64,000 bases of DNA from Trichosphaerium sp. ATCC 40318 (lineage: Eukaryota > Discosea > Flabellinia > Trichosidae): contig JALMLS010000466.1 of NCBI GenBank assembly GCA_038496445.1, forward strand, positions 682,001 through 746,000. The letters are read 5' to 3'. Shown piece by piece: positions 33,901 to 44,758 of this stretch. Made by a program: the position numbers and the translations under genes. Below the pieces are notes generated by a model that worked only from the letters and a program-made list of their open reading frames with translations, did not search any database and had not been told where the DNA came from. Every line of letters starts with the position of its first letter. Position 1 is the first letter of the stretch.

Positions 33901-36900
33901 CCTATTGTATCTAATTCACATGTGAATAGTACAGCAGAGATATCCTTACATCAGTTTGGTAGTATCCTTATTTTTTTCCTGTTTCCTTTTTTTTTTTTGG
34001 CATGTTTTCTACTGTTTCTTCTTTAACGATCAAGAAATTCTGGATATTACAATTGCACCACATAAGTACGTATTGCTTTATCGTAGTAATGTGTTATGGA
34101 GTATTAATTTGTTCAACAGAGAGCGTTTGTATACGTTCAAGTCTCAAACAGCGATTGCACAGTTTTGGGATGACTTGGAACATGTTGCTAATATAAAGGA
34201 CTGTAGTCCAGAAGTACGTTCATATATCAACGCCAATAATTAATGCTTCCACTTTTAAGGTAGTAGAGGCAAGAAAGAAATATTTCCCTAAAGTGACTCT
34301 TCTTTCCACTAACTGGTTCGCGTTTTTTTCTTGTTAAATTTCTTTTAACTCAAAGCATAGGACGGGCATGTATTGCTTGCTACCTTGGCAAAAGCTGGCT
34401 CTTAAGAAGAACTATAAAGAGTATAATAGTGCAGCTGAAGAGGATAAGACAGAGCTTCTTAATAAAGTTGGAAACCTGTGTGACTTGGATCCAAATCAAG
34501 TGGTTATGTATTACAAGAAATACAGAGTCAAAGTGCGAACAAACATGCCTTCTTTTTTTTTAGTTGAGGCTCTTACCAGTAATTAATATATTGATTAATT
34601 ATTTAGCTATTAAACTTGGCTGCTGCTTCCAAGCTAAAGAGAAAACGCAGAAAATCTGATGATGGTCAACCTAAAAGAAAACGTAGGCGCCGTACTACAA
34701 GAACAACGACACAACCAGAGACTGATGTAGAGATGACCGATGCTGAAGGAATTGCAAAGCAGCTTGAGTACGTTTTTTCTTGTGCTAATCTTTCATTGCG
34801 ATTTTACCCAATATTTCTGTAGGGGAGCTACTATTATGGATGAGCCTGGGCCTCGTGAAGCTTTACCACATGTTGAAGCATATGAACGCATGATGAGAGA
34901 CAGACATAGAGGTACCTACCTTTCGACTATTTTGAAGTTTTGCTTATTTCACTTTCCTTAGATGAAGGAAACGATATACTACCTTTGCAAGATATCGATG
35001 AAGAAGATGAAGATGAGGATGAGCTTGAAACTACAGGACCTAATCGTAGATATGTTTGGTCATATGACCAGACCTTGCTTTTGTTAAAGCATATTAGCGC
35101 TTTTATTGCAAAGAAACCACGTGCGTTTTATTTTTATTTCATTTTTGGCTAAATAGTTTGAATTAGCTGCTGGTAACCAAACTAGCTATGCCGAGCAACT
35201 TACCGAGTCTGATTGGAGGGCTATTGCAGCTATAGTAAAGTTCAAACCAAACTTATGCAAGAGGAGGTAAGATAACAGCCAATTAAAATTTCGCAGCTCG
35301 TTTTTATTTTGCCATCTTGTGTTGTTTATTATTTTTTACTCTTTTAGGCTTAATGTCTTAGTAAAAAATGTAAAATACATGCAAGCTCTACAAAGAGCAA
35401 TAGAACATAGACGGGTACATGTTGCCAGTACTGTCGCAATTGAGCTTTGTTCTGACTTCTTTTTTTCAAAGGAGATAGAAAAGGCTGTACCTGATTCGAT
35501 TAATGAACCTCTTCCTGATAGTATTGAAGCTATTATTCAAAAATACAACATAAAGCCGCAATTTACTAGTTCAGATGTACCTTTCCCGCCTGAAACACAT
35601 ACTGTACGTCTTCATTGCAACAACAGGAGCTTTCGGGGTTTTTTTGCTTTTTTTTTTTGGTTTGTTTCGGCACTTATTGTGATTGTAGATTCTTGCTGAT
35701 TATCTTAAAATCATGTTCCTTATGTCAGATGAAGATTATGTTGTTGAGGCAGCATACAAGGTTTGACGACAATATTTTTATTACATTGTTGTTTAACAAG
35801 CCTAATTTAGATGTGCTCTAAATTCGGTGAAAAAGAGATTGGTAGAGCTGTGTTTATACTTCAACGTCATTCAGTCGTTGTAAAGAAGAAAGATCCAACT
35901 CGTGCTCGTCGTTATGATCTTCAACATAAATTTTACAGAGTACGTGGTTAAAAATTACTGCCTCTTTCTTTTTGTATGGTTAATAGAGCAAATCCTGCTG
36001 TTCTTTGAACTCTTGGTATTAGCAAGTTAATTGTTTTAGGCCTTGGAACCACGCCTCGATGAAGAAATATTCCATGAGTTTGAGTCGTATAGTAAAGAAA
36101 TAAATGACAACGATGTATTAGATTTTCCAGAAATAGAAGGCAAAGGAGGTATGTAAAAAAAACATATGACCATCTCATTGTTTTCTTGTCCAGTTTTTGT
36201 TCAACTATAGGCGTATTATTAACGTTTTTCTGTTTTTTAAGGTCAAGTAGCAGCTGCTTTATCTCTGGCAGTACAAGATAAACTATGGCTAGAGCCTTGT
36301 GTTTCTACAATCCACAAAACTACTTTTCTAAGACGTGATGGTAAGCTAACTCGTGTTTTTTTGAAATTTTGTGAAGTTTTTTGTTTATGGTTTTATTGAT
36401 TTATTTGTACAGCTGGTAATGTAACAACAAATGAACATGATGTCCCAGATGTTGCTGTAAGACTTTACAACAAGCAATCTGGCGATGCCTTCCAAAATAA
36501 AGAACAAGAAAACCCTGAACCTATGGATATTGATAAACCTACAGCTGACATTGTATGTCGTTTTGTGATGCTATAGTGATATCCAAAGTCTTATGTAATT
36601 CTTAGGATATGTCTATTGAAGACGTTCTTACAACCCTTGCAAGTATGGGCGCTAGTGAAGATGAAAACAAGCTTGCTGAGCGTTTGTATAAGTTCATCTT
36701 GTCAAAAGATGATGACGGTGTATCATCGGAAGATATTAAAGAATCATTTGATGGAGAGGATATAAAAGAAGCATTGACCGCTTTGGAAAGTTTCAATATG
36801 GTCAGAGAAGTTTGTAGTTACAATGATTATTGTTGGTACGAACAACCGTTTTTTTTGTTGATTTTACTTCACTTTGTAAATACGATTTTTTGATTGTTTT

Positions 36901-37533
36901 CTAGGGTGGCAAAACCATTCTTCAAGCGTTGGTGTGTATCAAGAACTATAGAAGTAGATGGAAATGAAGTAGTTGGCAAAAGTGTAGAGCTTCAACCGTG
37001 GATAAAACTTGATGGTACACTTCCCAAAAAATTCTTTTTTCTTTTTTTCTTTTGCTGTACATTCTTTGAATGTAGTTATTCTCTCCTATGTTACCATACC
37101 ATAATTGCCAACACGAGAAACAAATTTTGTTTGTATTGAAGCTCTTACGATGGAGTTAACCACAATTTGTTTAGGTACCTTAAATAAGCCTATATTAAGC
37201 AAGCTCAGACGTAAAGTTCTTGGCGAGATTATTGATAAGCCTGGAATAAGCGCTGTACGTTTGCATTTCGCCTAGATGTTACTTATAAATTCTATATAGG
37301 ATGCACTTATTAAGGGACTAGGTCTTTTCCGTCCTTCTGTGATAAATAGGATTATTGATTCCCTAGAGCAAGAAGGTAAGGTTCAGTCCACCTCAGTGAA
37401 GCAGAACCCTGTCTCTTTGTTCTCTGGTACCCCAGATTATGGTATATGTAATACGAATACTTCACTTCCGGGCAGTAGCAAAGATATCAACAGAAGTCTC
37501 ATACCAACACCTGATTGTTATAATTACTTGTAA
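30975..37533 (+). CDS. TFIIIC box-B-binding subunit (GTF3C1/Tfc3 family)
   Basis: About 25 exons with introns of 40-90 nt. The start is not settled; coding is clear from about 30985 (DPERVEKPDVVTMSWEQVQE). Early on comes a winged-helix B-block domain (ILEIIGRGGYGGVAQVDIPT), then further helix-turn-helix units: RELLGVNIEIQSSRKLCWKD, MRITDTDVNKRSISNKIMVL. A nuclear signal KRKRRKSDDGQPKRKRRRR (about 34632-34700) precedes a SANT-like region RYVWSYDQTLLLLKHISAF. The C-terminal part has more wH-like units (VLGEIIDKPGISA, VINRIIDSLEQEGKVQS). This subunit binds the B box of tRNA genes and recruits TFIIIB for Pol III. Size (about 1,500-1,700 residues) fits. Ends with TAA at 37531-37533. Confidence 0.8.
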
Positions 37534-37705
37534 AAAGAAATAATAAAAAAAAGTAAAAACCAAAAACTTGCGTTTAGAGGAGTACCTTTTGTTCGCTCCA
37601 GGTTTCATGTTACAATATAGAACTGAAAACATTTATGCACATTGTTGTGTAAGAGGTACCAAACAATGTTTTTTTTTAAAAGGAGGTTTATTCATTACAC
37701 TAGTG

Positions 37706-38656
37706 CTACTCTTCGTCTTCCATTATTAACGAAATTGTACTAATATCACGTGGTGTTCCATCCTTGTCCCAAGCATTGTACGTTCCTTGCCATTCCCCAT
37801 CAACTTTAAATCCATGATAAGCAAGCTGACCATTATCATACCATTGTTTATATTCACCTTCATCATTTCCTTTATCGTTAACAGTAGTATGAAGATAAAG
37901 TTGCCCGTTAGAAAACCAATCCTTGTATACTCCTACAAATACACCCTTTTTCATAAAAGCATGAGTATCCACTTGACCATTCTCATGCCATGTTTTATAC
38001 TCTCCTTCTTCGAGACCATTTTCTTTAAAACTGTCTATTTCTAATTGACCATTTTCGAACCATTGCAAGAATTTTCCATGTTGCATTCCATTCTTCATAT
38101 CACACTTACATACCATAACTCCATTCTCATGCCATGATGTATGAACACCATGAGACATACCATCTTTTTTCTGACATTCAATATGAAGTTGACCACTAGG
38201 GTACCACTGAAGAAACTTACCACATTTCTTTCCGTCTACCATAAAACAGTGAACACATAACTTTCCGTTATCGTGCCACTGCTTGTACTCTCCACTATTT
38301 AGTCCATTTTTCTTTATCACACGTATTTCTAATACACCATTTTCGTGCCATTGTCTATACTCACCATGCATTTTACCTGCGATCATGAAGCCCTTTATTT
38401 CAAGTTGGCCGTTTTTATACCATTGCTTAAACACTCCGTTGTTAAGCCCGTCTTTCATGACGTTTAGCTTGATTAGCCGACCCTTTTTTGTCCATTCTAG
38501 CCATGTGCCACACTTACGTAGCATGGAATCGTATCGTGTCGATATAGCGGCGGTTTTTGACAGCGAGTGATATTTTGCGAAGGTTTCTGCATCGTAGCTC
38601 GAGATAAGGCATTGTAGCTCCTTCGGAAGATGTACTAAACGCGTTTCCACCGCCAA
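37706..38656 (-). CDS. F-box-like protein with about ten ENGQL (MORN/YwqK-like) repeats
   Basis: A single uninterrupted exon of 316 codons, unusual among its intron-rich neighbours. Residues 8-50 form an F-box-like segment (LPKELQCLISSYDAETFAKY). Then come about ten repeats of 22-24 residues with the pattern NG...GEYKQWHENGQLEI..., for example GEYRQWHENGVLEIR and GKFLQWFENGQLEID. The arrangement of an N-terminal F-box plus 'xWYENGQL' repeats (MORN_2/YwqK antitoxin-type) is abundant in marseilleviruses and other giant viruses of amoebae. A viral origin or exchange is an inference from architecture and from the missing introns. The function is unknown, possibly an SCF adaptor with a repeat scaffold. 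Confidence 0.85.
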   Translation of the reverse strand: MAVETRLVHLPKELQCLISSYDAETFAKYHSLSKTAAISTRYDSMLRKCGTWLEWTKKGRLIKLNVMKDGLNNGVFKQWYKNGQLEIKGFMIAGKMHGEYRQWHENGVLEIRVIKKNGLNSGEYKQWHDNGKLCVHCFMVDGKKCGKFLQWYPSGQLHIECQKKDGMSHGVHTSWHENGVMVCKCDMKNGMQHGKFLQWFENGQLEIDSFKENGLEEGEYKTWHENGQVDTHAFMKKGVFVGVYKDWFSNGQLYLHTTVNDKGNDEGEYKQWYDNGQLAYHGFKVDGEWQGTYNAWDKDGTPRDISTISLIMEDEE

Positions 38657-39639
38657 TAGTGGTTTGTAGGCTAAGGTGTGTTAGTTCTACAAATAACAGC
38701 GTTTTTTTTTGCTAATAGTGTCGCAGACGACGTGATCGTGCTTAAATGGGTGTTTAATACGCCGTTTACGCCATACCAACTAATTGTAGAGTGTAAAAAG
38801 ATGATTTTGTTCCTAGAGCAACGTATCGTACGTTTTTTAGCATCAGTAACTTGGCTCATGAGGTGTTGTTACAATGCAACAGGCAGTGGTTTAAAAGAGT
38901 GAATTACAGCGACTTGGTGATCAATCAACATGGTCGTTCAGTCTTATTCAAGCAAAAATGAGTGTAAATTTTTTTCCAACCTGCTGTAAGAAACTAGATC
39001 TCGTTAGATAGCACTACACAAATAACTCAAAAAAGTGATAGCAACTATCATTGGATAGCTAGCAAGGCTGCCAAGAGACTTTATTCCTAAATTTTTCTTG
39101 ACAATTTAAACAATATGAATCCCGGGATCTTACATCTTTCGAGTACACCGGCACTAACAAAAGCGAGAGTTTACTAGCAAGTGCAAATAGTTACTGAATA
39201 GAGATGAAGGTAGGGAGTTTGTATTTATCAGACTTCTCCATTCACTCTACTGTATAACACCAGAACTGTTGAACCGTTGGATTATTACTAATAGTAGCGA
39301 CAATGATCCAAAGGTGTAGTATGCTACAAGTAACCATGGAAGTGCCGTTCTGATTTCCTTTACGAAGCAAGTATTGTTCTGACGCATTAGTTTAAACATT
39401 CGTATCACCACCGCGGTTTACAACCATCACATGAAATATGCGAAATATCAAGCCGCGTATTGTTGTAAGTAAAGGAAAACGTGATTTTGCTTCTACGCAG
39501 CGGCGATTGTTGTTGGCGTAGGTTCGTATTTTGGTACACACGGTTCGTTTTTTCGACAAGTCGGTCAAAAGAAACTTGAAAATATTTACAGGAACAACCG
39601 ACAACATTGAGTGAACTTGAAGTGACGGTTTTTTAACAG

Positions 39640-39932
39640 CGTTCGTTCGCCGAACTTGTTTCGAACACTTTCGAACAGCTTTCGAACAAACTTGTTCGAA
39701 AAAAAAAAATCTTCGAACAAACAACTGTTATTTTCGAACAAAAATTCATACATTACAATAAAAATGCTGTATTCGATAGTACAATAGAAATTAGAATAAA
39801 AAAAATTCTTTGGTTGTTCGAAACTGTTCGAAAGTTGTTCGAACGAAAGATATTTTCGAGATTTTTTTTTTTTCGAACAAGTTTGTTCGAAAGCTGTTCG
39901 AAAGTGTTCGAAACAAGTTCGTCGAACGAACG
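39640..39932. mobile_element. Foldback/MITE-like element with about 70-bp inverted repeats
   Basis: The left arm starts CGTTCGTTCGCCGAAC at 39640, and the right arm ends in its reverse complement at 39932. The arms match almost base for base for about 70 positions (one A/C difference and a one-base length change in the A run), including TTTCGAACACTTTCGAACAG and the A run. Inside each arm the palindrome TTCGAA recurs every 8-15 bases. The central spacer is about 140 bases and AT-rich. No transposase frame fits in 293 bases, so it would be non-autonomous. I could not see a clear target-site duplication. Confidence 0.65.
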
Positions 39933-40830
39933 TGTCAAATAAAGTACCCATATCATCAGGTAGCAAGTGTTATACGCTTCGTAGCGGGTTTATAAACACC
40001 ACCAAGCAACGACTATGATTCAGTGAAATTTGTGAGAAGCGCATTACTTTTGAAAAGTTTGTTTCAAAGCCTTGGCTGTAGGCGATGCCATATGTTGTCT
40101 TTACTTGGTTTTGATGTAGTAATAGTTTGGTTTGCGTTTAACAGGTTATTCGTACGTCGCGCCCACAAGCAGTACGTGAGCCGAATAGCTATGAGACATT
40201 AATAAAAGTGGGTTTGTTTAGATTTGTGAAGATCTAGAAAAATTTGTCACGTGCTTGGCCGTAAATCTAAAAAGACGTCACTACAGGCACATTTTCGCGT
40301 AACACAGCAGAATGTAGTTTACCGCTAAAAATTATTTTGGAAAAAGAGGCTTTCAGCCTCAGCGTGTAGAACTTAGTATTTTAAAGTGTGTGAGAGTGTG
40401 GCTGTCAAGAACCCAACGTTCAATATCTCATAACCGATTACGAATTGCCAAAACCGGGTAAGTCGATAACCGGTTTTCTAAGACCTCTATTCCGAGCGTA
40501 TGTATTAGTTGTACTTACCAAACAGCTACGTTCTCGCTCGTCAATATTTTTGTCACTTCGTCAGAGACGTTGGCGCACTCTGAGCATGGCGTGAACTATG
40601 ATTGTGTTCTCTAGTTGGTGCTTGCAAATAAGGGACGGTGAACTATTCCATGTCACTGTTTAGTTTGACCAAACCTTGGTAATGCTCACCAACCAATTTT
40701 AGCTTAGTAGCTCTCAAAGCCGATCCATCGCACTATGAATTCGATTCAACTTTAATAAAAAGTACTCAGCTTGTAGTCGTTACAAAGAACTGTGCAAAGC
40801 ACAAATCTTTAACACGTTGGCTTTTGACTA

Positions 40831-40840
40831 GTCACGTGAC
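40831..40840. promoter_or_regulatory. GTCACGTGAC palindrome upstream of 4TM gene
   Basis: A perfect 10-bp palindrome about 110 bases upstream of the ATG of the + strand 4TM gene. The core TCACGTGA is the bHLH/bHLH-ZIP site type (Cbf1, MITF/TFE, USF). Use as a binding site is inferred from repetition of the octamer in the window. Confidence 0.4.
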
Positions 40841-40952
40841 AGAAGCAATCAATTTCAAAGTAGTTTATTATTATCGTACATGACTACGCTCAAAGTAAGT
40901 TATTGTAACGTTTTGGCGCTTACTGGTCTTAACTTAAACTCCATTGTTTTTG

Positions 40953-42076
40953 ATGTTAAATGGCGCCACAACAGGGCGTAAACATACCATTAGAACGTTT
41001 TTAGCGCGTTGGAGTGCCAATGACTATTATTTTCTGTTGTACAGCATATTTTTGGTTATATCGATAGCGTTAAGCTTATGGTCATCGTATTACTTCTATT
41101 TAACCTTTGATAACCCTTGTACAAACAAAGCAAGGTATAATCATCTCAAGACATTGATGAAACGTGACAACTACCCACCTCCATCCAGTACGTGAACTAT
41201 TCTTTTTTTTTTTTTTTCGGATTTGAGACTAGTTAAGGCTGTTTTTATTTTTATGTAACTCAAATTTAGAGCTGGGTACATTCAACGATGTCATTTTTTT
41301 GCTACTTGTGGAGACAGTGTTATGCATTTTTGTGTTCTGCTATAGTGTTATTCGCACTTATTTCTGTAGCTGTTGTGCTGATGCAAGTTCAAACTGTTTA
41401 AATACACTACGTGGCATGTCACTATATTTTTTCCTTGTTGCATGTACCGTTGCAGGAGCAATATTAATAGCCTATAATACAGTACGTATCCAACAAGTCA
41501 AAATGTTTGTCATCCCGTGTCAGATTAATAATTTGGTTTTTTTGTTGAAAATAGCAATGTAAGAAGCTTGCACCAACATTATGGAATGTCACTCTTGTTG
41601 TGGAGATGTGGATGATATTCTGTTGTCTCGTTTTTGGTGGTTTCATACTTCGGCTCTGTGGAACAAAATTACAGTGTTGTAACAGAAATAGAACAACCGA
41701 TGATAGGACTGCGAGATACAATGAAAAGAGGAACCGAATACTTAAACGAGTTGCGTTGTTAAAGAAAAGAATACAAAAACGGACTGCCATGGATAACGGT
41801 GATGATGCGCAACTACAACTTATTGGCGAAGCCAATTTAGATGAGGTAAGTATTATGTAAACTCAATAGTTTACTTCTCTTTCCTTGATGACTTACACTT
41901 GCCCTATCAAGGAAATTAATTTGCCACTGGAGAATTACTCCAATGGAGATACAACTAGTGAAGAACAAGAACGCGATGATGGTGACATTGTAGAAGATAA
42001 TGAAGACTATTCATTGGATAGTATAGATAGTGACGAAGCTGATTTTGATCTTAGTTCAGATGAAGATAGTATTTGA
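40953..42076 (+). CDS. Four-TM membrane protein with acidic tail, copy 1
   Basis: Four exons (40953-41187, 41270-41481, 41555-41845, 41912-42076) give 300 residues. The helices are FLLYSIFLVISIALSLWSSY, VIFLLLVETVLCIFVFCYSV (followed by CSCC), SLYFFLVACTVAGAILIAYN and VEMWMIFCCLVFGGFIL. A basic segment after TM4 (TARYNEKRNRILKRVALLKK) looks like an amphipathic membrane-proximal helix, and the tail is very acidic (EDYSLDSIDSDEADFDLSSD). The loop between TM1 and TM2 holds DNPCTNKARYN. The copy at 59712-61169 keeps the same exon phases, CKK.AP.LWNV and RYNEKR motifs. No named family is recognised. Tetraspan topology with both ends cytoplasmic is likely. Confidence 0.75.
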
Positions 42077-42294
42077 CAGTGAAGAACGCAAAAATTAAAA
42101 CAAAAGCACAAAGCAAATGAAGAAAAGCAGATATTTCATTGCAATCAGTAAACCACGGGGAATGAAGACAGTGTAACAATAAGTATTCAATACAAAGCGT
42201 GCAATGAAGACATTCCTTGTACCCTATTTTACAGTAACCCTTTGAACTTGGCGATAATGAAAAGTAGCCAAGGAAGAGCAAAAAAAAAAACTTG

Positions 42295-42302
42295 TCACGT
42301 GA
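42295..42302. promoter_or_regulatory. TCACGTGA palindrome
   Basis: A perfect octamer between the 4TM gene and the next + strand gene, about 35 bases ahead of the first candidate ATG (42337). Same core as seven other sites in the window. Confidence 0.35.
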
Positions 42303-42336
42303 GTTTCAAATAGTAAAAACAAGATTAAAAAGTCCA

Positions 42337-44329
42337 ATGCTTTCTAGACTCCATTGTTACGTTTGTACCCACATAAAGAAGTGTTTGGTATGTTTCGAAG
42401 CGTTTCCAGGTTGGGACAAAGGGCAAGTCCTAGTTATAGTACGAACGAGCGATTATTGTAGAATAAAACGCCGCTCAGTAAGATTTACACGCGTTAGAAC
42501 CGAAATTACATAGAAGATCGTTAAGAAACATACAAACCATCAAAGCTGCTACCAAACTCGATGCTAAACCAGAAGAAGGACCTGACAGCGAAAAAGTATC
42601 AATACGGAATATTCGAGCAACAATAGCTCAAATACACGCTCTTGGACATCACCCAGTCGCCAAGTACGCGTAATATAATATCCATACGCGGTTTACATAA
42701 ACTACACCCGACTTTATCTCAGCAAGTAATAAGCTCACTCAAATTACCTCTAGGCTCCTTGAAATGGGGCGAGATCTCACCATAAACGAAAGTTTAATTC
42801 CGCCAGTACGCACATTTCATTCAAATTACATTTTAATAAAAAATTGCAGCCTGATAGAGCCTTGGGTCATTATGATGCCCTACGTATGCTCTTACTTCCT
42901 GTTATGCTATCTAGATCAATAGCATGGCATAATGAGTACGTTGGGAACTTACAAGCTCTTTTTTTTTTCAGAGTACAATTTTGTTCTCCTCATCACGGTC
43001 GTCGTAAAATTTGTTGGTCACGTGCTACAATTGTTACCTAAAAATTCTATACATATCTTTTCCTTTTCAAGTGGCGTAGTGGACCATCTTGTTGTGCAAC
43101 TTGTTGACTTGTCGATTTATTTTTGTTGTTACCTATACCTTTCTAGTTGGCTTGTTGGTGGTTACATCAATCCAGATATTCAAAAATACAATTTAATGTG
43201 TCGCGAAATAGAGTACTCAATAACTAACAAAAAGTACAACTCTATACATTTATTCACTACCAAATGCGCGTACAATGAATGGGTAGCAACAAAAGATGGT
43301 GAAGAAGTGGTTGCATCCTTTAGAGAACAGATATCCCTACTAACAGGTGACTGAAGAAAAAAAAAACTGTCCACGCCAAAAGCTAACTATAACTTAAGAT
43401 GAAAAACCTGTTTTTACTGCAGTAACAGCACAAGTGCAAGATATGATTTGTCAAGCAAATGAGCAACCACTGGTATGCCTTTTTCTTCATCACGTTTTTC
43501 TCAATCGTGATTTACTTTATTTGGTTAACACTGAGTTTTGTGCTATGTAGCTCCCTGTAATCGATGGCGCAGAAACTACACCATTTGTACGCTCATTGAA
43601 TTCAATGGCTTTCTATAGATGTTTTTTAGTACTAACCGACTGAATTTAGTCACCAAGTGTTGCAAGAAACGCTGTGTACACTCCATTTATTGAGCACTAT
43701 CTACGGAAAGCAAGTATTTTCAAAGCAACTGAAAATGATGAAGAAATGGTAAGTCTGACAGAATGGTCAACTAACTTAAACTCGTTGATAGAATATGAAC
43801 AATTAACCTTCAATTTTAGTTTTACTGGTCAATGATAGAGGCTAATTTTTATGGGATTGCACCTGCAACAACAGAAAAGCCTCCTCCAGGACCACCTCAA
43901 CTCATTAGTTACACAGAAGATGATCATACTATAATACCTTTATTCACAGATAAAATATTTGCTAGAATATTTGACAGGAGGTCACCAAGAATGTCTGTTG
44001 TAGATAGACGCAAAACAGAGGAATTCAAAGGTAACTTGTTGGCTTTTTTTGAATGATTTAGTTGTCATCTTTGTCGTATTCTCTCATTCTTGTTATCAGG
44101 CACATTTGTTATTAATATGATGTCTCATTGGTGTGAAGATAATGTTTGGGTATCTATAAATGCACTTGAAGATGAAGCAGCAAGGGAATTAGGTATTGGA
44201 GAAATGGAAAAGGACTTTTGTGGTTTTTTGCTTTCGCCTGATGATATACGAAATCTTTTGCAAGTTTATAAGAAACAACATACAAAAGTACAACAAAAAA
44301 GGGTTGCAGATGAAGCTGCTAAGATATAA
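42337..44329 (+). CDS. Unrecognised conserved-looking multi-exon protein
   Basis: The first clear coding exon starts at about 42508 (RRSLRNIQTIKAATKLDAKP). An ATG at 42337 (MLSRLHCYV) could supply a short 5' exon with a basic leader. Later exons read NKLTQITSRLLEMGRDLTIN, RALGHYDALRMLLLPVML, WLVGGYINPDIQKYN, TTKCAYNEWVATKDGEEVVA, and a long acidic C-terminal part with DDHTIIPLFTDKIFARIFDR, NMMSHWCEDNVWVSINALE and DFCGFLLSPDDIRNLLQVYK, ending at TAA 44327-44329. The spliced protein is about 450 residues, soluble, helical and acidic. 'IIPLFTD' recalls SseB-like domains, but the match is too short to use. Function unknown. Confidence 0.65.
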
Positions 44330-44758
44330 TACTGGAAATATTACAACAATTCAAGGCCAGTACACAACTGTGTAAATAAAGACAAAAAAAGTGACGGCTT
44401 GCAAGAACATAATGTTTTTCAAAAATGTAAAATTTCTTGTATCACATGATAACTAGTTCAGAAAAATCAACATTTGTTTTGGTGCAACTATTAATGTAGC
44501 ACAAACTCCATCATGCGAGAAACAACAAAGGACAAAGGCGGTGAGACCACATAGAAAAAAAACTCAAGTAATTTTTTTGAATTGCAAAGCGTATTTTTAA
44601 TGTACATAACTTTTTTTTTTATGTGGGGTTTTTTTTAACCCCACATATGTTTTTCTTGCAAAATCATTTCTCCGTTATAAAATAATTAAACCCATCCCCA
44701 AGCCAAGTTTTAAAAAAGAAACCACAAAACCACTTTTTTTTTAAAAGTGGGTGTGGCT
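44330..44758. other. Convergent intergenic stretch
   Basis: 3' ends of the unknown gene (+) and the DHHC gene (-). An AATAAA signal sits at about 44375. Long T and A runs around 44570-44650 are followed by a GTGGGGTTTTTTTTAACCCCAC hairpin-like dyad (44622-44645). No coding frame. Confidence 0.4.

Larger units (their letters stand above)
38657..40952. other. Gene desert of about 2.3 kb
   Basis: The largest gene-free stretch in the window. It holds the foldback element at 39640-39932, the palindrome GTCACGTGAC at 40831-40840, and many short accidental frames. Codon-like structure and family motifs are absent. It may be a graveyard of inserted elements. Confidence 0.5.

Noticed and set aside
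39640-39932. CRISPR-like or satellite array
   Set aside because: The repeated unit is palindromic and nested in two inverted arms, with no regular spacers. The host is eukaryotic.
39586-39995. Frames rich in 'FEQ/VRK' repeats over the foldback element
   Set aside because: They arise from the TTCGAAC palindromes read on both strands, not from a protein.
43832-44056. SseB-type domain in the unknown 42-44 kb gene
   Set aside because: Based only on 'IIPLFTD'; a similar string (MIVPLF) occurs by chance in the GT61 gene, so it is not informative.
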